Notes under the pieces: generated by a model
Told to the model about the DNA's origin: nothing
What the model saw: only the letters and a program-made list of their open reading frames with translations
Database searches by the model: none
Source of the DNA: Clostridia bacterium
Lineage (GTDB): Bacteria; Bacillota; Clostridia; Christensenellales; Aristaeellaceae
Length of the DNA: 53,872 nucleotides
Direction of reading: 5' to 3'
Assembly: GCA_030536295.1 (NCBI GenBank)
Contig: JAUNQH010000008.1
Coordinates: 1-53,872, forward strand
Shown: positions 15,923-25,576 of the stretch, one piece after another
Position numbering within the stretch: the stretch's first letter is position 1
Layout: every line of letters begins with the position of its first letter
Made by a program: the position numbers and the translations under genes

Positions 15923-18900
15923 TTACGGCGTGGAGGGCGCGGGCTTCCGGAAAACAAAGCCGTAAAGGTCGAAACAGCTGCCGGGAAGGAATACCAGTGA
16001 GACCGAGCACATGCCGCCGGGAACGCGGATGGGGAAGGATTGTTCCGTGCCCGCGTCCCCGCGGAACATGGCAAGCTCCGTCAGGTTTTCGCCGCGGTCA
16101 TTTTCCATACGGATCGTAACGGCATTTGTTTCCAGCGGTGTGTTGCCGCGAAGAACAAGCTCCGCTTCGCCGGCATTGCCGAAGTCCATTTCGTTCCAGA
16201 CGAGCGTGACATTGTTGCCGATGCCGAGGATGCGGTCGCCTTCCTTCCGGAAGGCATCTCCCCAGACGCCGTCGGCATCCGCCGCGGTCTGCGGCCTGAA
16301 AGCCCGGCTCATTCTTTCAAAGCGGAATCCCTTCAGATGCACCTTGTCGGTCATGGAAAAGCACAGCGTATGCATGCCGGTCAGCACTTCGGGGAGCTCC
16401 CACGTCTCCTCCTGATAGACATTCCAGATGCTGGGCTTTTTATATTTCAGCACGGTGAAGGGTCTGACACCGTTCTGACGCGGGTCATCAAGCCATACGG
16501 TGATCTCATGCTCCTCCCCGTCAAGCGCGAAAACGGGCATGGTGACAGTGCCGCTTCCCGCTTTGCCGAAGTCGACGCGGCTGAATCCGGCCATGCTGTA
16601 TCCGTCCCGCGCGAACGCGATGCCCTGTTCATTCCCGGAGCCGATCTCGCCGTCGCTCAGGTCATACAGGCCCGCGCTGACAAAACTGTAAGGATCGAAT
16701 GCCGCGCTGCCGAACCCGTGCGCCGTGAACTCAAGCTGGCTGATCAGTTCCGGATGATCGTCCGCGTTTCCGCTCAGCGCCCGCAGCAGGAAAACGCCGT
16801 CACCCCTGCCGGTCACGAACACGCGGTCCTCCGTGACGCGCAGCACCGCGGACGGTGTTTCGATCCCGGATTCATTGGTGACCTGCCAGCGGATCGGCCG
16901 CGGAGCCGCGTCCGCGGGAAACAGCTGCCATCCGAACGCGCATTCGGGATGGTCGGGCGTAAGCTCTGTGCTGCCTTCCGGAATCAGGCCGATGCGGCGC
17001 AGACAGATCTCATTGCCGGCGGTCTCCGGTATCTTCTGCAGGCAGCTGACGCCCGGAACGCGCGGCGCGGGGCGTACGGGGATCTCCAGACGGGCACCTT
17101 CGCGGCCCGGACTTTCGGCTTCGATCGAAATATTCTCATCCGTTCCGTCGGAACCGACGATCAGCAGCAGCTTTCCGCCGAACAGACGCCTGCTGGCGCT
17201 TTTGTATTCTTCCGTATCGGACGGATCGCCGTTATCCGTACCCAGCAGCCTGCCGCCGCCGCTGACGCGGATATTGATCCGGTTCCGCGCGTTTTCCACG
17301 GGATGACCGTTTTCATCCTCTATTGTGACGGTGATGAAGGTGATGTCATGACCGTCCGAAAGAATGGATCCGTCTTCCGCGGAAAGCCTGAGCTGTTTCC
17401 CGTCACCGGGGGTGAAACGGCTTTCCTCACGGAGCAGTGATCCGTTCCGGTCATAGGCGCGGGCGGTGAGAACGCCGGGACGGAAAGGGACCCGCCAGCA
17501 TGGCATGCATTTTTCCGTGTTTCCCCGGATGACCTGCTTCCGGCCGAGACTTTCACCGTTCAGAAGCAGCTCGGCTTCCGCACCGTTTGTCATGACATTG
17601 ACGTCGATCATCTGACCGATGTTCCAGTCCCAGTGAACGCCGATGTGGATCATCGGCCTGTCTGTCCACTGACTTTGGAACAGATAATACATATCCTTCG
17701 GGAAACAGGCCGTATCCGCCAGCCCGAAATAGCAGGACCGTGTTTGGTACGGGGTCGGTTCCCCGATGTAGTCGATCCCGCTCCACAGGAACTGTCCCAT
17801 GGAATACGGGTTATGAAGATCATCACATATCAGGCCGCAGGGATCCTTCGCACCCCAGGAGCTGGTGCTGTTTCCGAGGGATGAGCACTGCAGGTCGACA
17901 TCGCTCAGAATGCTCTTGCTTTTCGGAAAATGATAGATGCCGCGGCTGAACAGCATGCTGCCTGTTTCGCTGCCGTAAATGACCCAGTCCGGATGCTTCG
18001 CGTGGTGGGCGTCATAATATTTCTCGCCGTAATTGTAACCGGGGATCCGGATATCCTCCGCGCAGCGCTGGGCGCCCTCCCACGGCATGTAGTTGGAGCC
18101 GAAGGTGACTTCCGCGTGCCCGTCCGGATCGTGCTCCCTGACCTGACGCGCGAGCATGAGCATCACCTGCCGTCCGCGTTCATCCGCGTGCATATCGTAG
18201 ATCTCATTACCGACAGACCACATGATCACGCATGGATGGCAGCGGTCACGCCGGATCCACAGCGCGACATCCTCCGCCTCATGCGCGGGAAAGAAACGCG
18301 CGTAGTCAAACTCCGTCTTGCTGCGCTCCCACATATCGAAGGCTTCATCGATAACGAGGATGCCCTCCCGGTCGCAAAGATCCAGCAGCGCGGATGCCGG
18401 CGGGTTGTGGCTGGTGCGCAGGGCGTTCACGCCCATTTCCTTCATCACGCGCAGCTGGCGGGCGGCCGCTTTCGGATGAAATGCCGCGCCGAGGCAGCCG
18501 AGATCATGATGCAGGCAGACGCCCTTCAGCTTTGTGTGCTCGCCGTTCAAGAAGAAACCGCCTGCCGGGTCAAAACGCAATGTACGGAATCCGACATGCA
18601 GCTGCTCGGTCTGCTCGCCGAAGGTGACTGTCAGCGTATACAGATAAGGATCGGCAACGGACCATCTGCGGACGGAAGAAGCATGGAGCACGGCCAGCGC
18701 TTTTCCGTTTTCCGCTTCCGCGGACGCTTTGCCTGTTACGGCACCGTTTTCGTCGGCAAGGACCGCGGTGAACGTGCCGGCGCCGGCGGTCTCCGCGCTG
18801 ACGCGCAGCTCCCAGCCGGTATCCGTTTCATTCGTGATGACATAAAGGCTGTCCGGGATCAGATGCTTTTGCGGAAGCGTGACCAGATGTACATCCCGGA

Positions 18901-19294
18901 AGATGCCGCTGCCGGAATACCAGCGGCTGTTGGGGCTGCGGTGGCGGATGTGGACCGCCAGCTCATTATCCCCGTCCCGGAGCCTGCCGGTCAGATCGGC
19001 ATAAAAGGCGGTATATCCGTACGCGTGGGATGTGATGATCTCACCGTTGAGCAGTACATCACAGTCCATGTATACGCCGTCGAAATGCACGAGGCAGACC
19101 GGCGCGGAGCAGACGCTTCGCGGCAGAACGCGCCGGTACCACGCGTCGGCGGTCTCATACAGATCATGCGCCTGACCGATCAGCCAGTCATGCGGCAGGT
19201 CAACAGCCTGCCATTCCGCTTTGAAAGCCTGTTCCGGGGTGCTCCCGGAAGGAAGCTTGACAAAGGACCATCCGTCATTGATCAGCTGTTTCAT
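15923..19294 (-). CDS. Glycoside hydrolase family 2 (beta-galactosidase-like), 1123 residues
   Basis: N-terminal jelly-roll (about 1-165), Ig-like domain (to about 270), TIM barrel (about 270-570), then Ig-like and carbohydrate-binding-like domains to 1123. The acid/base Glu is in MWSVGNEIYD (near 363) and the nucleophile Glu in YGSETGS (near 442). RTSHNPPASALLDLCDREG is a GH2 hallmark. No signal peptide, so it acts in the cytoplasm on imported oligosaccharides. AGGAG precedes the ATG. The promoter is framed by an 8-bp inverted repeat, suggesting substrate-controlled repression. Specificity (galactosidase, glucuronidase or other) cannot be decided. It is larger than a simple GH2 enzyme because of the C-terminal extension. 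Confidence 0.92.
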   Translation of the reverse strand: MKQLINDGWSFVKLPSGSTPEQAFKAEWQAVDLPHDWLIGQAHDLYETADAWYRRVLPRSVCSAPVCLVHFDGVYMDCDVLLNGEIITSHAYGYTAFYADLTGRLRDGDNELAVHIRHRSPNSRWYSGSGIFRDVHLVTLPQKHLIPDSLYVITNETDTGWELRVSAETAGAGTFTAVLADENGAVTGKASAEAENGKALAVLHASSVRRWSVADPYLYTLTVTFGEQTEQLHVGFRTLRFDPAGGFFLNGEHTKLKGVCLHHDLGCLGAAFHPKAAARQLRVMKEMGVNALRTSHNPPASALLDLCDREGILVIDEAFDMWERSKTEFDYARFFPAHEAEDVALWIRRDRCHPCVIMWSVGNEIYDMHADERGRQVMLMLARQVREHDPDGHAEVTFGSNYMPWEGAQRCAEDIRIPGYNYGEKYYDAHHAKHPDWVIYGSETGSMLFSRGIYHFPKSKSILSDVDLQCSSLGNSTSSWGAKDPCGLICDDLHNPYSMGQFLWSGIDYIGEPTPYQTRSCYFGLADTACFPKDMYYLFQSQWTDRPMIHIGVHWDWNIGQMIDVNVMTNGAEAELLLNGESLGRKQVIRGNTEKCMPCWRVPFRPGVLTARAYDRNGSLLREESRFTPGDGKQLRLSAEDGSILSDGHDITFITVTIEDENGHPVENARNRINIRVSGGGRLLGTDNGDPSDTEEYKSASRRLFGGKLLLIVGSDGTDENISIEAESPGREGARLEIPVRPAPRVPGVSCLQKIPETAGNEICLRRIGLIPEGSTELTPDHPECAFGWQLFPADAAPRPIRWQVTNESGIETPSAVLRVTEDRVFVTGRGDGVFLLRALSGNADDHPELISQLEFTAHGFGSAAFDPYSFVSAGLYDLSDGEIGSGNEQGIAFARDGYSMAGFSRVDFGKAGSGTVTMPVFALDGEEHEITVWLDDPRQNGVRPFTVLKYKKPSIWNVYQEETWELPEVLTGMHTLCFSMTDKVHLKGFRFERMSRAFRPQTAADADGVWGDAFRKEGDRILGIGNNVTLVWNEMDFGNAGEAELVLRGNTPLETNAVTIRMENDRGENLTELAMFRGDAGTEQSFPIRVPGGMCSVSLVFLPGSCFDLYGFVFRKPAPSTP

Positions 19295-19367
19295 AGTGGG
19301 CTCCTGTATAGTTCATGTTATTGACCGGTCTCCACGTTCCGCGGAACCGTGCAGTACGTATCCCTGC

Positions 19368-19402
19368 GTACAAATCATATCATATGCGCGGTTCATTTGT
19401 AC
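19368..19402. promoter_or_regulatory. Inverted repeat (operator candidate) at the GH2 promoter
   Basis: GTACAAAT (19368-19375) and ATTTGTAC (19395-19402) form a perfect inverted repeat. Its arms overlap the -10 and -35 of the leftward promoter, a repressor arrangement. Confidence 0.6.
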
Positions 19403-19403
19403 A
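19374..19403 (-). promoter_or_regulatory. Promoter for the GH2 gene
   Basis: Minus strand: TGTACA (19398-19403), 18 bp, TATGAT (19374-19379) with TGA before it. About 80 bases ahead of the GH2 start. Confidence 0.6.
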
Positions 19404-19444
19404 GTGCGTTATCCCGTCGCGGGCGGTCGGAAACGAAACGTGCT

Positions 19445-19473
19445 TTGCATTTCCGGCACAAATATGATACAAT
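19445..19473 (+). promoter_or_regulatory. Promoter for the LysM leader-peptide gene
   Basis: TTGCAT (19445-19450), 17 bp, TACAAT (19468-19473), extended by TGA. It diverges from the GH2 promoter. Confidence 0.75.
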
Positions 19474-19524
19474 AAATACAAATATGATCGTTTTGTTTTT
19501 GGAACTGAGGAAAGGAGAAGAAAG

Positions 19525-19761
19525 ATGCTGAATAATGTCCGTGAACTGACTGACGAGGAACTGCACCCGGTCGCCGGCGGCGTTTCATCCGCCGACCGCT
19601 GGATCCGTCCGGGAACATATACCCTGAAGCCCGGAGATGATCTGAACAAAGTCGCGATCAGGTTCGGAACCACCCGGAATGAGCTGCTGGCGCACAACCG
19701 CGGGATCGGGACGGCGGAACAGTGCAAGCCGGGTGATATGATCAATGTACCGTCCGTATGA
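19525..19761 (+). CDS. Small protein: double-glycine leader plus LysM domain
   Basis: 78 residues. Residues 7-19 read ELTDEELHPVAGG, a double-glycine leader; cleavage after G19 would release 59 residues. These form one LysM domain: GTYTLKPGDDLNKVAIRFG, then TTRNELLAHN and PGDMINVPS. LysM binds GlcNAc-containing glycans such as peptidoglycan. There is no Sec signal, so export would need a C39-type ABC transporter, which is not in the window. AAAGGAG lies before the ATG and a good promoter lies 50 bases up. The leader matches that of the zinc-ribbon peptide at 12755. The two-component system begins 111 bases later under its own promoter. Confidence 0.85.
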   Translation: MLNNVRELTDEELHPVAGGVSSADRWIRPGTYTLKPGDDLNKVAIRFGTTRNELLAHNRGIGTAEQCKPGDMINVPSV

Positions 19762-19813
19762 GACCTGCATTTTCGGTTCACGCTGTCTTCACCTAATGTT
19801 CATGCGGCATAGC

Positions 19814-19842
19814 TTGATTTGGAAGACGCGGGCGGTTATACT
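19814..19842 (+). promoter_or_regulatory. Promoter for the two-component system
   Basis: TTGATT (19814-19819), 17 bp, TATACT (19837-19842), 30 bases before the response-regulator start. Confidence 0.8.
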
Positions 19843-19872
19843 TTTGGCATGAAGGAATCAGGGGTGAAACGG

Positions 19873-20538
19873 ATGAAGCTGCTGATCGTGGATGATGAAC
19901 CGGGGATCCGGACGCTGATCAGAAAGTACGCGCAGTTTGAGGGCTATGAGACGGAAGAGGCGGAGAACGGGATGTCTGCCGTGGAAATGTGCAGAAACCG
20001 TAAGTTCGATCTGATCATTATGGATGTGATGATGCCGGAACTGGACGGTTTTTCCGCCGTGCGCGAGATCCGGAAGAATGACGCGACCCCTGTGATCATG
20101 CTTTCCGCGCGAGGCGAGGAATATGACAGGATCCACGGCTTTGAGCTCGGGATCGACGATTATGTCGTAAAGCCGTTTTCACCGAAGGAACTGATCATGC
20201 GCGTGAATGCCGTGCTGAAGCGCGCGGCGCGGACGCCGGAAAATGAAAATGCGCTTGAGTTCGGCGAATTGCGGATCGATTTTGTCGCGCGCCGGGTGAC
20301 CGTGGAAGGGAAAACGGTCGATCTGAGCCCGAAGGAGTATGATCTTCTGTTCTACATGGCCAAAAACTGCGGCATCGCCCTGACGCGGGAGAAGCTGCTC
20401 AGCAATGTATGGGGCTATGAGTTTTTCGGGGATGACAGAACGCTTGACACGCATATCAAACTGCTGAGAAAACAGCTGGGTCCGTGCGCGGACAGGATCA
20501 CCACGCTCCGGGGAGTGGGGTATCGCTTTGAGAAATAA
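19873..20538 (+). CDS. OmpR-family response regulator
   Basis: 221 residues: receiver domain (1-115) with acidic pair D7/D8, phospho-acceptor D51 in LIIMDVMMPE and the conserved Lys in DDYVVKPF; then a winged-helix DNA-binding domain (about 127-221) ending RGVGYRFEK. The start at 19873 is supported by AGGGG upstream and by the normal family start MKLLIVDDE. It overlaps the kinase gene by 11 bases, so the two form a cognate pair. Targets unknown; dnaK and the adjacent LysM gene are candidates by position only. Confidence 0.95.
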   Translation: MKLLIVDDEPGIRTLIRKYAQFEGYETEEAENGMSAVEMCRNRKFDLIIMDVMMPELDGFSAVREIRKNDATPVIMLSARGEEYDRIHGFELGIDDYVVKPFSPKELIMRVNAVLKRAARTPENENALEFGELRIDFVARRVTVEGKTVDLSPKEYDLLFYMAKNCGIALTREKLLSNVWGYEFFGDDRTLDTHIKLLRKQLGPCADRITTLRGVGYRFEK

Positions 20539-22033
20539 ACGAAAACTCGCATATCGTGATGAGACGATACTCGGCCGGGTCGGTATCAGAACCAAGATAC
20601 TGACCTGGCTTGTTGTACTTGTTGCGTTTGTGATCTCACTCGTCTGGCTCTGTCAGATCGTGCTGACCTTTGATATCTATAAAAACTATAAAACCGAACA
20701 GATAACGGCTGCCGCGGATATCATCGCGGACAATATCGACAATCCGGAACTCGCGATGCTGTGCGACCGCCTTTCCGGTGACAGGGATATCTGTATCCTG
20801 CTGCTTGATGATCACGGCAATGTACGGATCTCCGCCGATCACGTACGCTATTGCCTGCTCCATCATATGAGCGGCGAACAGCTCGCGGAACGCGCGAAAA
20901 AAGCCGCGGAATCCGGGAGCCCCGTGGTCGAACTGGCGAATGTGATCCCGTTTATCAATGATCAGTACAGCCCGGAAAAATTCCGCGGAAGCGTGCCGAA
21001 GGACGACGGCGACCGGGGCATGAGCATGCTGTATGTGCGAAAGGTCAACTTTGGCAGAAGTGAGGGGACGCTGTTTCTCAATGCCCAGATCACACCGTTC
21101 GGAACGACAGTGAGAACGATGCGGCGTCAGTTTATCCTGATCTCCTGTACCGTTCTGCTGATGACGATCATTCTCGGCTTTTTCATGTCCAGGAGCATAT
21201 CCGAACCGATCATCGAAACGAATGAGGCCGCGAAGCGTCTTTCGGCTTTCCGGTACGCGCGTCCGCCGCACAGCGGAGGGTACAGGGAGATCGCCGAACT
21301 CAACGATACGCTTGTGCGGGCGGCTGAAGATCTGAGCCGTGTGGAGGACCTGCAGAAGGAACTGATCGCGAACATCAGCCATGACCTGAGAACGCCGCTG
21401 ACAATGATCGGCGGATACGCCGAAGTCATGCGGGATATACCCGAGGAGAACACGCCGGAGAACATGCAGATCATCATTGATGAGACCAGCCGTCTGTCAT
21501 CCCTGGTCAATCAGGTGCTGGACTACTCGCGTATCCAGTCCGGAACGATGCGGCTGCAGCCGGAAGAAATGGATATCACGGATGAGACCGGGCTGATCAT
21601 ACAACGGATCGCGAAAATGACGGAAAAGGACGGATACACCATCTTTTTCAGTCCGGAGACGCGTTTTACCGTCAGCGCGGATCGCGACGCTTTCGGACAG
21701 ATCGTGTACAACCTGATCGGAAACGCGCTGACTTATACGGGCGATGATCATATCGTGCGCGTTTCGCAGAAGAAAAACGGCGGAAAGGTGCGCGTTGCCG
21801 TATCGGACAGCGGAAAAGGCATTCCGCCCGGCGAACTGCCGATGATCTGGGAGCGCTATTACCGGACAGCGGACACACACCGCAGGGCGGTCATCGGGAG
21901 CGGGCTCGGGCTGAATATCGTACGCGGGCTGCTGGAAGCACATGGCGCGCCGTATGGTGTTGAAAGCGATGAGCGGACAGGGACCACCTTCTGGTTTGAG
22001 TTCGACATCATCCGGGAACAGGACGGGCAGTGA
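20528..22033 (+). CDS. Membrane sensor histidine kinase
   Basis: 501 residues starting with TTG (GGGAGTGGGG upstream), overlapping the regulator by 11 bases. Membrane segments at about 25-50 and 198-220 enclose an extracytoplasmic sensor of about 150 residues. Then HAMP, the H-box NISHDLRTPLT (H285), N-box YNLIGNALTY, and G-boxes SDSGKGIPP and GSGLGLNIV. It senses an external signal and phosphorylates the regulator at 19873. The sensor region matches no domain I recognise. No ATG lies near the start, so TTG is the likely initiation codon. Confidence 0.93.
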   Translation: MRNKRKLAYRDETILGRVGIRTKILTWLVVLVAFVISLVWLCQIVLTFDIYKNYKTEQITAAADIIADNIDNPELAMLCDRLSGDRDICILLLDDHGNVRISADHVRYCLLHHMSGEQLAERAKKAAESGSPVVELANVIPFINDQYSPEKFRGSVPKDDGDRGMSMLYVRKVNFGRSEGTLFLNAQITPFGTTVRTMRRQFILISCTVLLMTIILGFFMSRSISEPIIETNEAAKRLSAFRYARPPHSGGYREIAELNDTLVRAAEDLSRVEDLQKELIANISHDLRTPLTMIGGYAEVMRDIPEENTPENMQIIIDETSRLSSLVNQVLDYSRIQSGTMRLQPEEMDITDETGLIIQRIAKMTEKDGYTIFFSPETRFTVSADRDAFGQIVYNLIGNALTYTGDDHIVRVSQKKNGGKVRVAVSDSGKGIPPGELPMIWERYYRTADTHRRAVIGSGLGLNIVRGLLEAHGAPYGVESDERTGTTFWFEFDIIREQDGQ

Positions 22034-22084
22034 TCTCTTTTCACTTTATGTTCACACAGTTTTTTCTTATTACTGACAGAAATA

Positions 22085-22093
22085 TGGTATACT
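22085..22093 (+). promoter_or_regulatory. Extended -10 promoter for dnaK
   Basis: TGG-TATACT, inside the 16-mer GAAATATGGTATACTG (22079-22094) that also occurs at 382-397. No clear -35, and no CIRCE-type inverted repeat is seen. Confidence 0.6.
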
Positions 22094-22127
22094 GCGTATT
22101 GTAAAATCTTCATGCGGCGGTGATCGA

Positions 22128-23879
22128 ATGAGCAAGCTGATCGGTATTGACCTCGGTACGACAAATTCCTGTGTATCCTTTATAGAAAACGGCCGCGCCG
22201 TTATCGTTCCGAATGCCGAAGGCGGCAGGACAACGCCTTCCGTGGTGGCATTTACGAAATCCGGCGAGAGGCTCGTGGGTACAGCCGCCAAGCGTCAGGC
22301 GATCACGAACGCCGCCGGAACGGTGATCTCTGTCAAGCGCGAAATGGGCGGCGACAAAAAATACAACATCTTCGGGAAACAGTATTCGCCGCAGGAGATC
22401 TCCGCGATGATCCTGCGGAAGCTGAAGACCGACGCGGAGGAATATATCGGTGAAAACGTGACCGATGCCGTGATCACCGTGCCCGCGTATTTTTCGGACG
22501 CGCAGCGCCAGGCGACAAAGGACGCGGGTCTGATCGCGGGGCTCAATGTTCTGCGCATCATCAACGAACCGACGTCTGCCGCGCTGGCTTACGGGTTTGA
22601 TAAGGAACAGCCGCGCAAGATCATGGTCTACGATTTCGGCGGAGGCACTTTTGACGTTTCCGTTCTTGATATTGACCGTGACGCGATCGAGGTACTGTCA
22701 ACATCCGGCAACAATCATCTCGGCGGAGACGATTTTGACCGCTGTATTGTCGGCTGGCTGCTGGAGGAATTCAAAAAGCGGAACAAAACCGATATCTCGC
22801 GCGATATCGTTGCCATGCAGCGGCTGACGGAGGCGGCGGAAAACGCGAAGATCGAGCTGTCATCCGGAAATGAGGCAATGATCAACCTGCCGTTCCTGGC
22901 TGTCGCGAACGGTGTGCCGCAGCATCTGGAATGCAGCCTGACGAGGGCGCGCTTCAATGAACTGACGGAGCATCTTGTGCGCGCGACGGAGGAACCTGTG
23001 CGCCGTGCCGTGCGGGATGCCGGCATTCAGTTCAGCGATATCGACAAGGTGCTGCTTGTCGGCGGCTCCACAAGGATCCCGGCTGTGCAGGAGGCCGTGC
23101 GCAAGATGACCGGTCATGAACCGTCACGGGATATCAATCCGGATGAATGTGTTGCCATGGGCGCCTGCCTGCAGGGCGGCGTGCTGACGGGCTCCATCAA
23201 CTCCATTGTGCTGATCGATGTGACGCCGCTTTCGCTCGGTATCGAAACGATGGGAGATGTGTTCGCGAAGATCATCGACCGCAACACGCCGCTGCCCTGC
23301 CAGCACTCGCAGGTGTTCACAACAGCCGCGAATTTCCAGACATCGGTCGAGATCAATGTTCTGCAGGGTGAGCGGGAGACCGCGTCACAGAACAAGTCCC
23401 TCGGCAAATTCCGCCTTGAGGGGATCCGCCGCGCGCTCCGCGGGATACCGCAGATCGAAGTGACGTTCTCGATCGACACGAACGGCATCGTGCATGTGAC
23501 TGCGAAGGACCTCGGCACGAACCGGAGCCAGGACATCACGATCTCGGGAAGCTCCAATATGAGCAGGGACGAGATCGACAGAGCGATCCGGGACGCGGAG
23601 AACTACGCGAAGCAGGAAGCCGCGAAGAAGGATCGCCAGAACGCGAAGGATCAGGCTGAGACCCTGCTGGCCGAGGCCAAACGCGCGGGAAAGAAGATGA
23701 AGCAGGAAGACCGCGAACAGCTTGAGCGGGCTGCCGCGCAGCTTGAATCCGCGCTTCAGGACGATGATATGACCCGTGCTGAGCAGGCGAAGATCGAACT
23801 TGAGCAGATCCTCAGTACCTGCGGCAGGTATCGCGGTGAAAATAAAGGCAGCAACGATGACGGCTCCTATGATGTATAA
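22128..23879 (+). CDS. dnaK: Hsp70 chaperone DnaK
   Basis: 583 residues. The ATPase domain has [27 protein letters not shown] and [11 protein letters not shown]. The linker and substrate-binding domain follow ([29 protein letters not shown]). The helical lid is shorter than in most DnaK (about 610-640 residues) and the C terminus is acidic and Ser/Asp-rich. It sits in an unusual set: no grpE or hrcA, but a DUF5685 gene 10 bases later, then a J-domain gene and a zinc-ribbon gene. This suggests a specialised or second DnaK rather than the main heat-shock copy, although the sequence itself is canonical. Confidence 0.95.
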   Translation: MSKLIGIDLGTTNSCVSFIENGRAVIVPNAEGGRTTPSVVAFTKSGERLVGTAAKRQAITNAAGTVISVKREMGGDKKYNIFGKQYSPQEISAMILRKLKTDAEEYIGENVTDAVITVPAYFSDAQRQATKDAGLIAGLNVLRIINEPTSAALAYGFDKEQPRKIMVYDFGGGTFDVSVLDIDRDAIEVLSTSGNNHLGGDDFDRCIVGWLLEEFKKRNKTDISRDIVAMQRLTEAAENAKIELSSGNEAMINLPFLAVANGVPQHLECSLTRARFNELTEHLVRATEEPVRRAVRDAGIQFSDIDKVLLVGGSTRIPAVQEAVRKMTGHEPSRDINPDECVAMGACLQGGVLTGSINSIVLIDVTPLSLGIETMGDVFAKIIDRNTPLPCQHSQVFTTAANFQTSVEINVLQGERETASQNKSLGKFRLEGIRRALRGIPQIEVTFSIDTNGIVHVTAKDLGTNRSQDITISGSSNMSRDEIDRAIRDAENYAKQEAAKKDRQNAKDQAETLLAEAKRAGKKMKQEDREQLERAAAQLESALQDDDMTRAEQAKIELEQILSTCGRYRGENKGSNDDGSYDV

Positions 23880-23889
23880 CAGGTGAGAT

Positions 23890-24753
23890 ATGTTCGGATA
23901 TATTGTTCCCGCGTTCTCCGCGCTTTCGGAAGAACAGAAGGCATCATACCGCGGGTATTACTGCGGCCTGTGCGGCGCACTGGCGGAAACGACCGGCAAG
24001 CCGGGCCGGCTGACCCTGAGCAATGACCTGACATTTGTTTATTTACTGCTTGACTCGCTGTATGAACCGGCATATGATGAAAAACGGGTACACTGCCCCG
24101 TGCATCCCGTAAAGAAGCAAACGGTCATCACTTCGGCGGTGAGCGGCTACTGTGCCGATATGAATCTGCTGTTGACCTGGTACAAGCTGGCCGACCAGTA
24201 CGAGGATGACGGGAATCGTTTCGCGCGTCTGACCGGGCGGAAAATGGACGGCCTGATCGGTGAGATCACGCGGCGGCATCCGGAGCGGTCACTCGCGATC
24301 GGAAAAGCGGTTCATGAGATCAATGCCCTGGAGAAACAGATCACGGCGTCGCAGCAGCGGCCGGATGATCTGGACCGCCTGTGCAACCTGACCGGTGAGA
24401 TCCTGGCTCAGCTGTGCCTGTATAAAGAAAACGATCCGTGGGGCGATCTGCTCCGCGGTCTCGGATCCTCGCTTGGGCGCTTCATCTATCTGATGGACGC
24501 TTATGATGACCTGAAAAAAGACATCTCACGGAAGAGATTCAACCCGCTGATCCCGTATATGTCCAGACCGGATCTTGATGCTTTCACGCATGACACGCTG
24601 AATATATTCGCGTCAGAAGCAGCCGGATGTCTGGAGACGCTGCCGCTTGAAAAGAATCTGGATATTCTGAGGAATATCGTATACAGCGGTATCTGGCAGC
24701 GATGGGCGGCTGTTCATTCCGCGGCGGGCAAGGAGAAAACACATGACGAATGA
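23890..24753 (+). CDS. DUF5685-family protein
   Basis: 287 residues, mostly helical, cytoplasmic. The N terminus [20 protein letters not shown] and the Cys pair YYCGLCGAL (residues 20-28) are hallmarks of DUF5685; further Cys/His in VHCPVHP and SGYCADMN could complete a metal site. An Asp-rich helix ([12 protein letters not shown]) lies in the second half. It starts 10 bases after dnaK and overlaps the DnaJ-like gene by 11 bases, so it is tightly tied to the chaperone pair. No function is known to me for the family; a co-chaperone or client role is only inferred from position. Confidence 0.8.
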   Translation: MFGYIVPAFSALSEEQKASYRGYYCGLCGALAETTGKPGRLTLSNDLTFVYLLLDSLYEPAYDEKRVHCPVHPVKKQTVITSAVSGYCADMNLLLTWYKLADQYEDDGNRFARLTGRKMDGLIGEITRRHPERSLAIGKAVHEINALEKQITASQQRPDDLDRLCNLTGEILAQLCLYKENDPWGDLLRGLGSSLGRFIYLMDAYDDLKKDISRKRFNPLIPYMSRPDLDAFTHDTLNIFASEAAGCLETLPLEKNLDILRNIVYSGIWQRWAAVHSAAGKEKTHDE

Positions 24754-25552
24754 TCCTTTTTCGGTCCTCGGTGTATCCCGCGGCGCGACCGAGGACGAAA
24801 TCAAATCGGCATACCGGAAGCTGGCCAAGAAATACCATCCGGATCTTAATCCGGGCGATAAGTTCGCGGAGCAGAAGATGCGTGAGATCAACGAAGCCTA
24901 TGCCGAGGCGCTCCGCATCAAACGCACGGGAACAGGCAGCGCCGGCAATTCATCCGGCGGCTACGGCAGCTACGGCAGAGGCGATCCGTACGGATCCTAT
25001 GATCAGAGGAATTCCTCCTATGACCGGAACGGATATTCCTCATCCGGACAGGGGTACGGCGGAAACGGCTGGGACGGATTCAATCCTTTTGCCGGATTCG
25101 GATTTGATCCTTTCTCATCCGGCAGCGGACGGACCACACGGTTTCGCCCCGCGGGACGCAATTACCGTTCACCGGAGCTGGAGACCGTGCGCCAAAGCAT
25201 TCTGGCGGAACGGTATACGGACGCCATCGACCGGCTGAACCGGATCCCGTATCATGATGCCGACTGGTATGCCCTGTACGCGCTGGCAGATGCCGGCCTC
25301 GGAAACCGCAGTTCTGCGCTGGATCACGCGAGAAACGCCGTGCGCCTTGCTCCGGATGACCGTGAGTACAATGAGCTGCTGTCGACCCTCGAATCCGGGA
25401 GCCGTTCCTATGAACAGCGGCAAAGCAATATGGGCTTTGATCTGAAATCGTTCATCTGTTCCAACCCCTGCCTGACATGCTGCCTGGCAAACACGGTGCT
25501 GAACTGCTGCTGCATGGGCGGCGGCTATCGTTACGGAACATTCTGCTGCTGA
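24743..25552 (+). CDS. J-domain protein with low-complexity linker and Cys-rich tail
   Basis: 269 residues. The J domain (4-65) has the HPD motif in [11 protein letters not shown], needed to stimulate DnaK. It is followed by a Gly/Ser/Tyr-rich segment (about 66-130), a short helical repeat-like part (about 140-220), and a Cys-rich end ([14 protein letters not shown], then NCCCMGGG and FCC) with about nine cysteines in the last 35 residues. The zinc-finger and client domains of classical DnaJ are missing. The tail may bind metal or be acylated. The ATG overlaps the DUF5685 gene by 11 bases and has AGGAG upstream. The likely partner is the DnaK two genes upstream. Confidence 0.88.
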   Translation: MTNDPFSVLGVSRGATEDEIKSAYRKLAKKYHPDLNPGDKFAEQKMREINEAYAEALRIKRTGTGSAGNSSGGYGSYGRGDPYGSYDQRNSSYDRNGYSSSGQGYGGNGWDGFNPFAGFGFDPFSSGSGRTTRFRPAGRNYRSPELETVRQSILAERYTDAIDRLNRIPYHDADWYALYALADAGLGNRSSALDHARNAVRLAPDDREYNELLSTLESGSRSYEQRQSNMGFDLKSFICSNPCLTCCLANTVLNCCCMGGGYRYGTFCC

Positions 25553-25576
25553 AAATACTGAACAGGAGAGAATAAA

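Noticed and set aside
16040-19324. Two long plus-strand frames (466 and 464 codons) opposite the GH2 gene
   Set aside because: Same reason: shadows of a well-supported 1123-residue enzyme.
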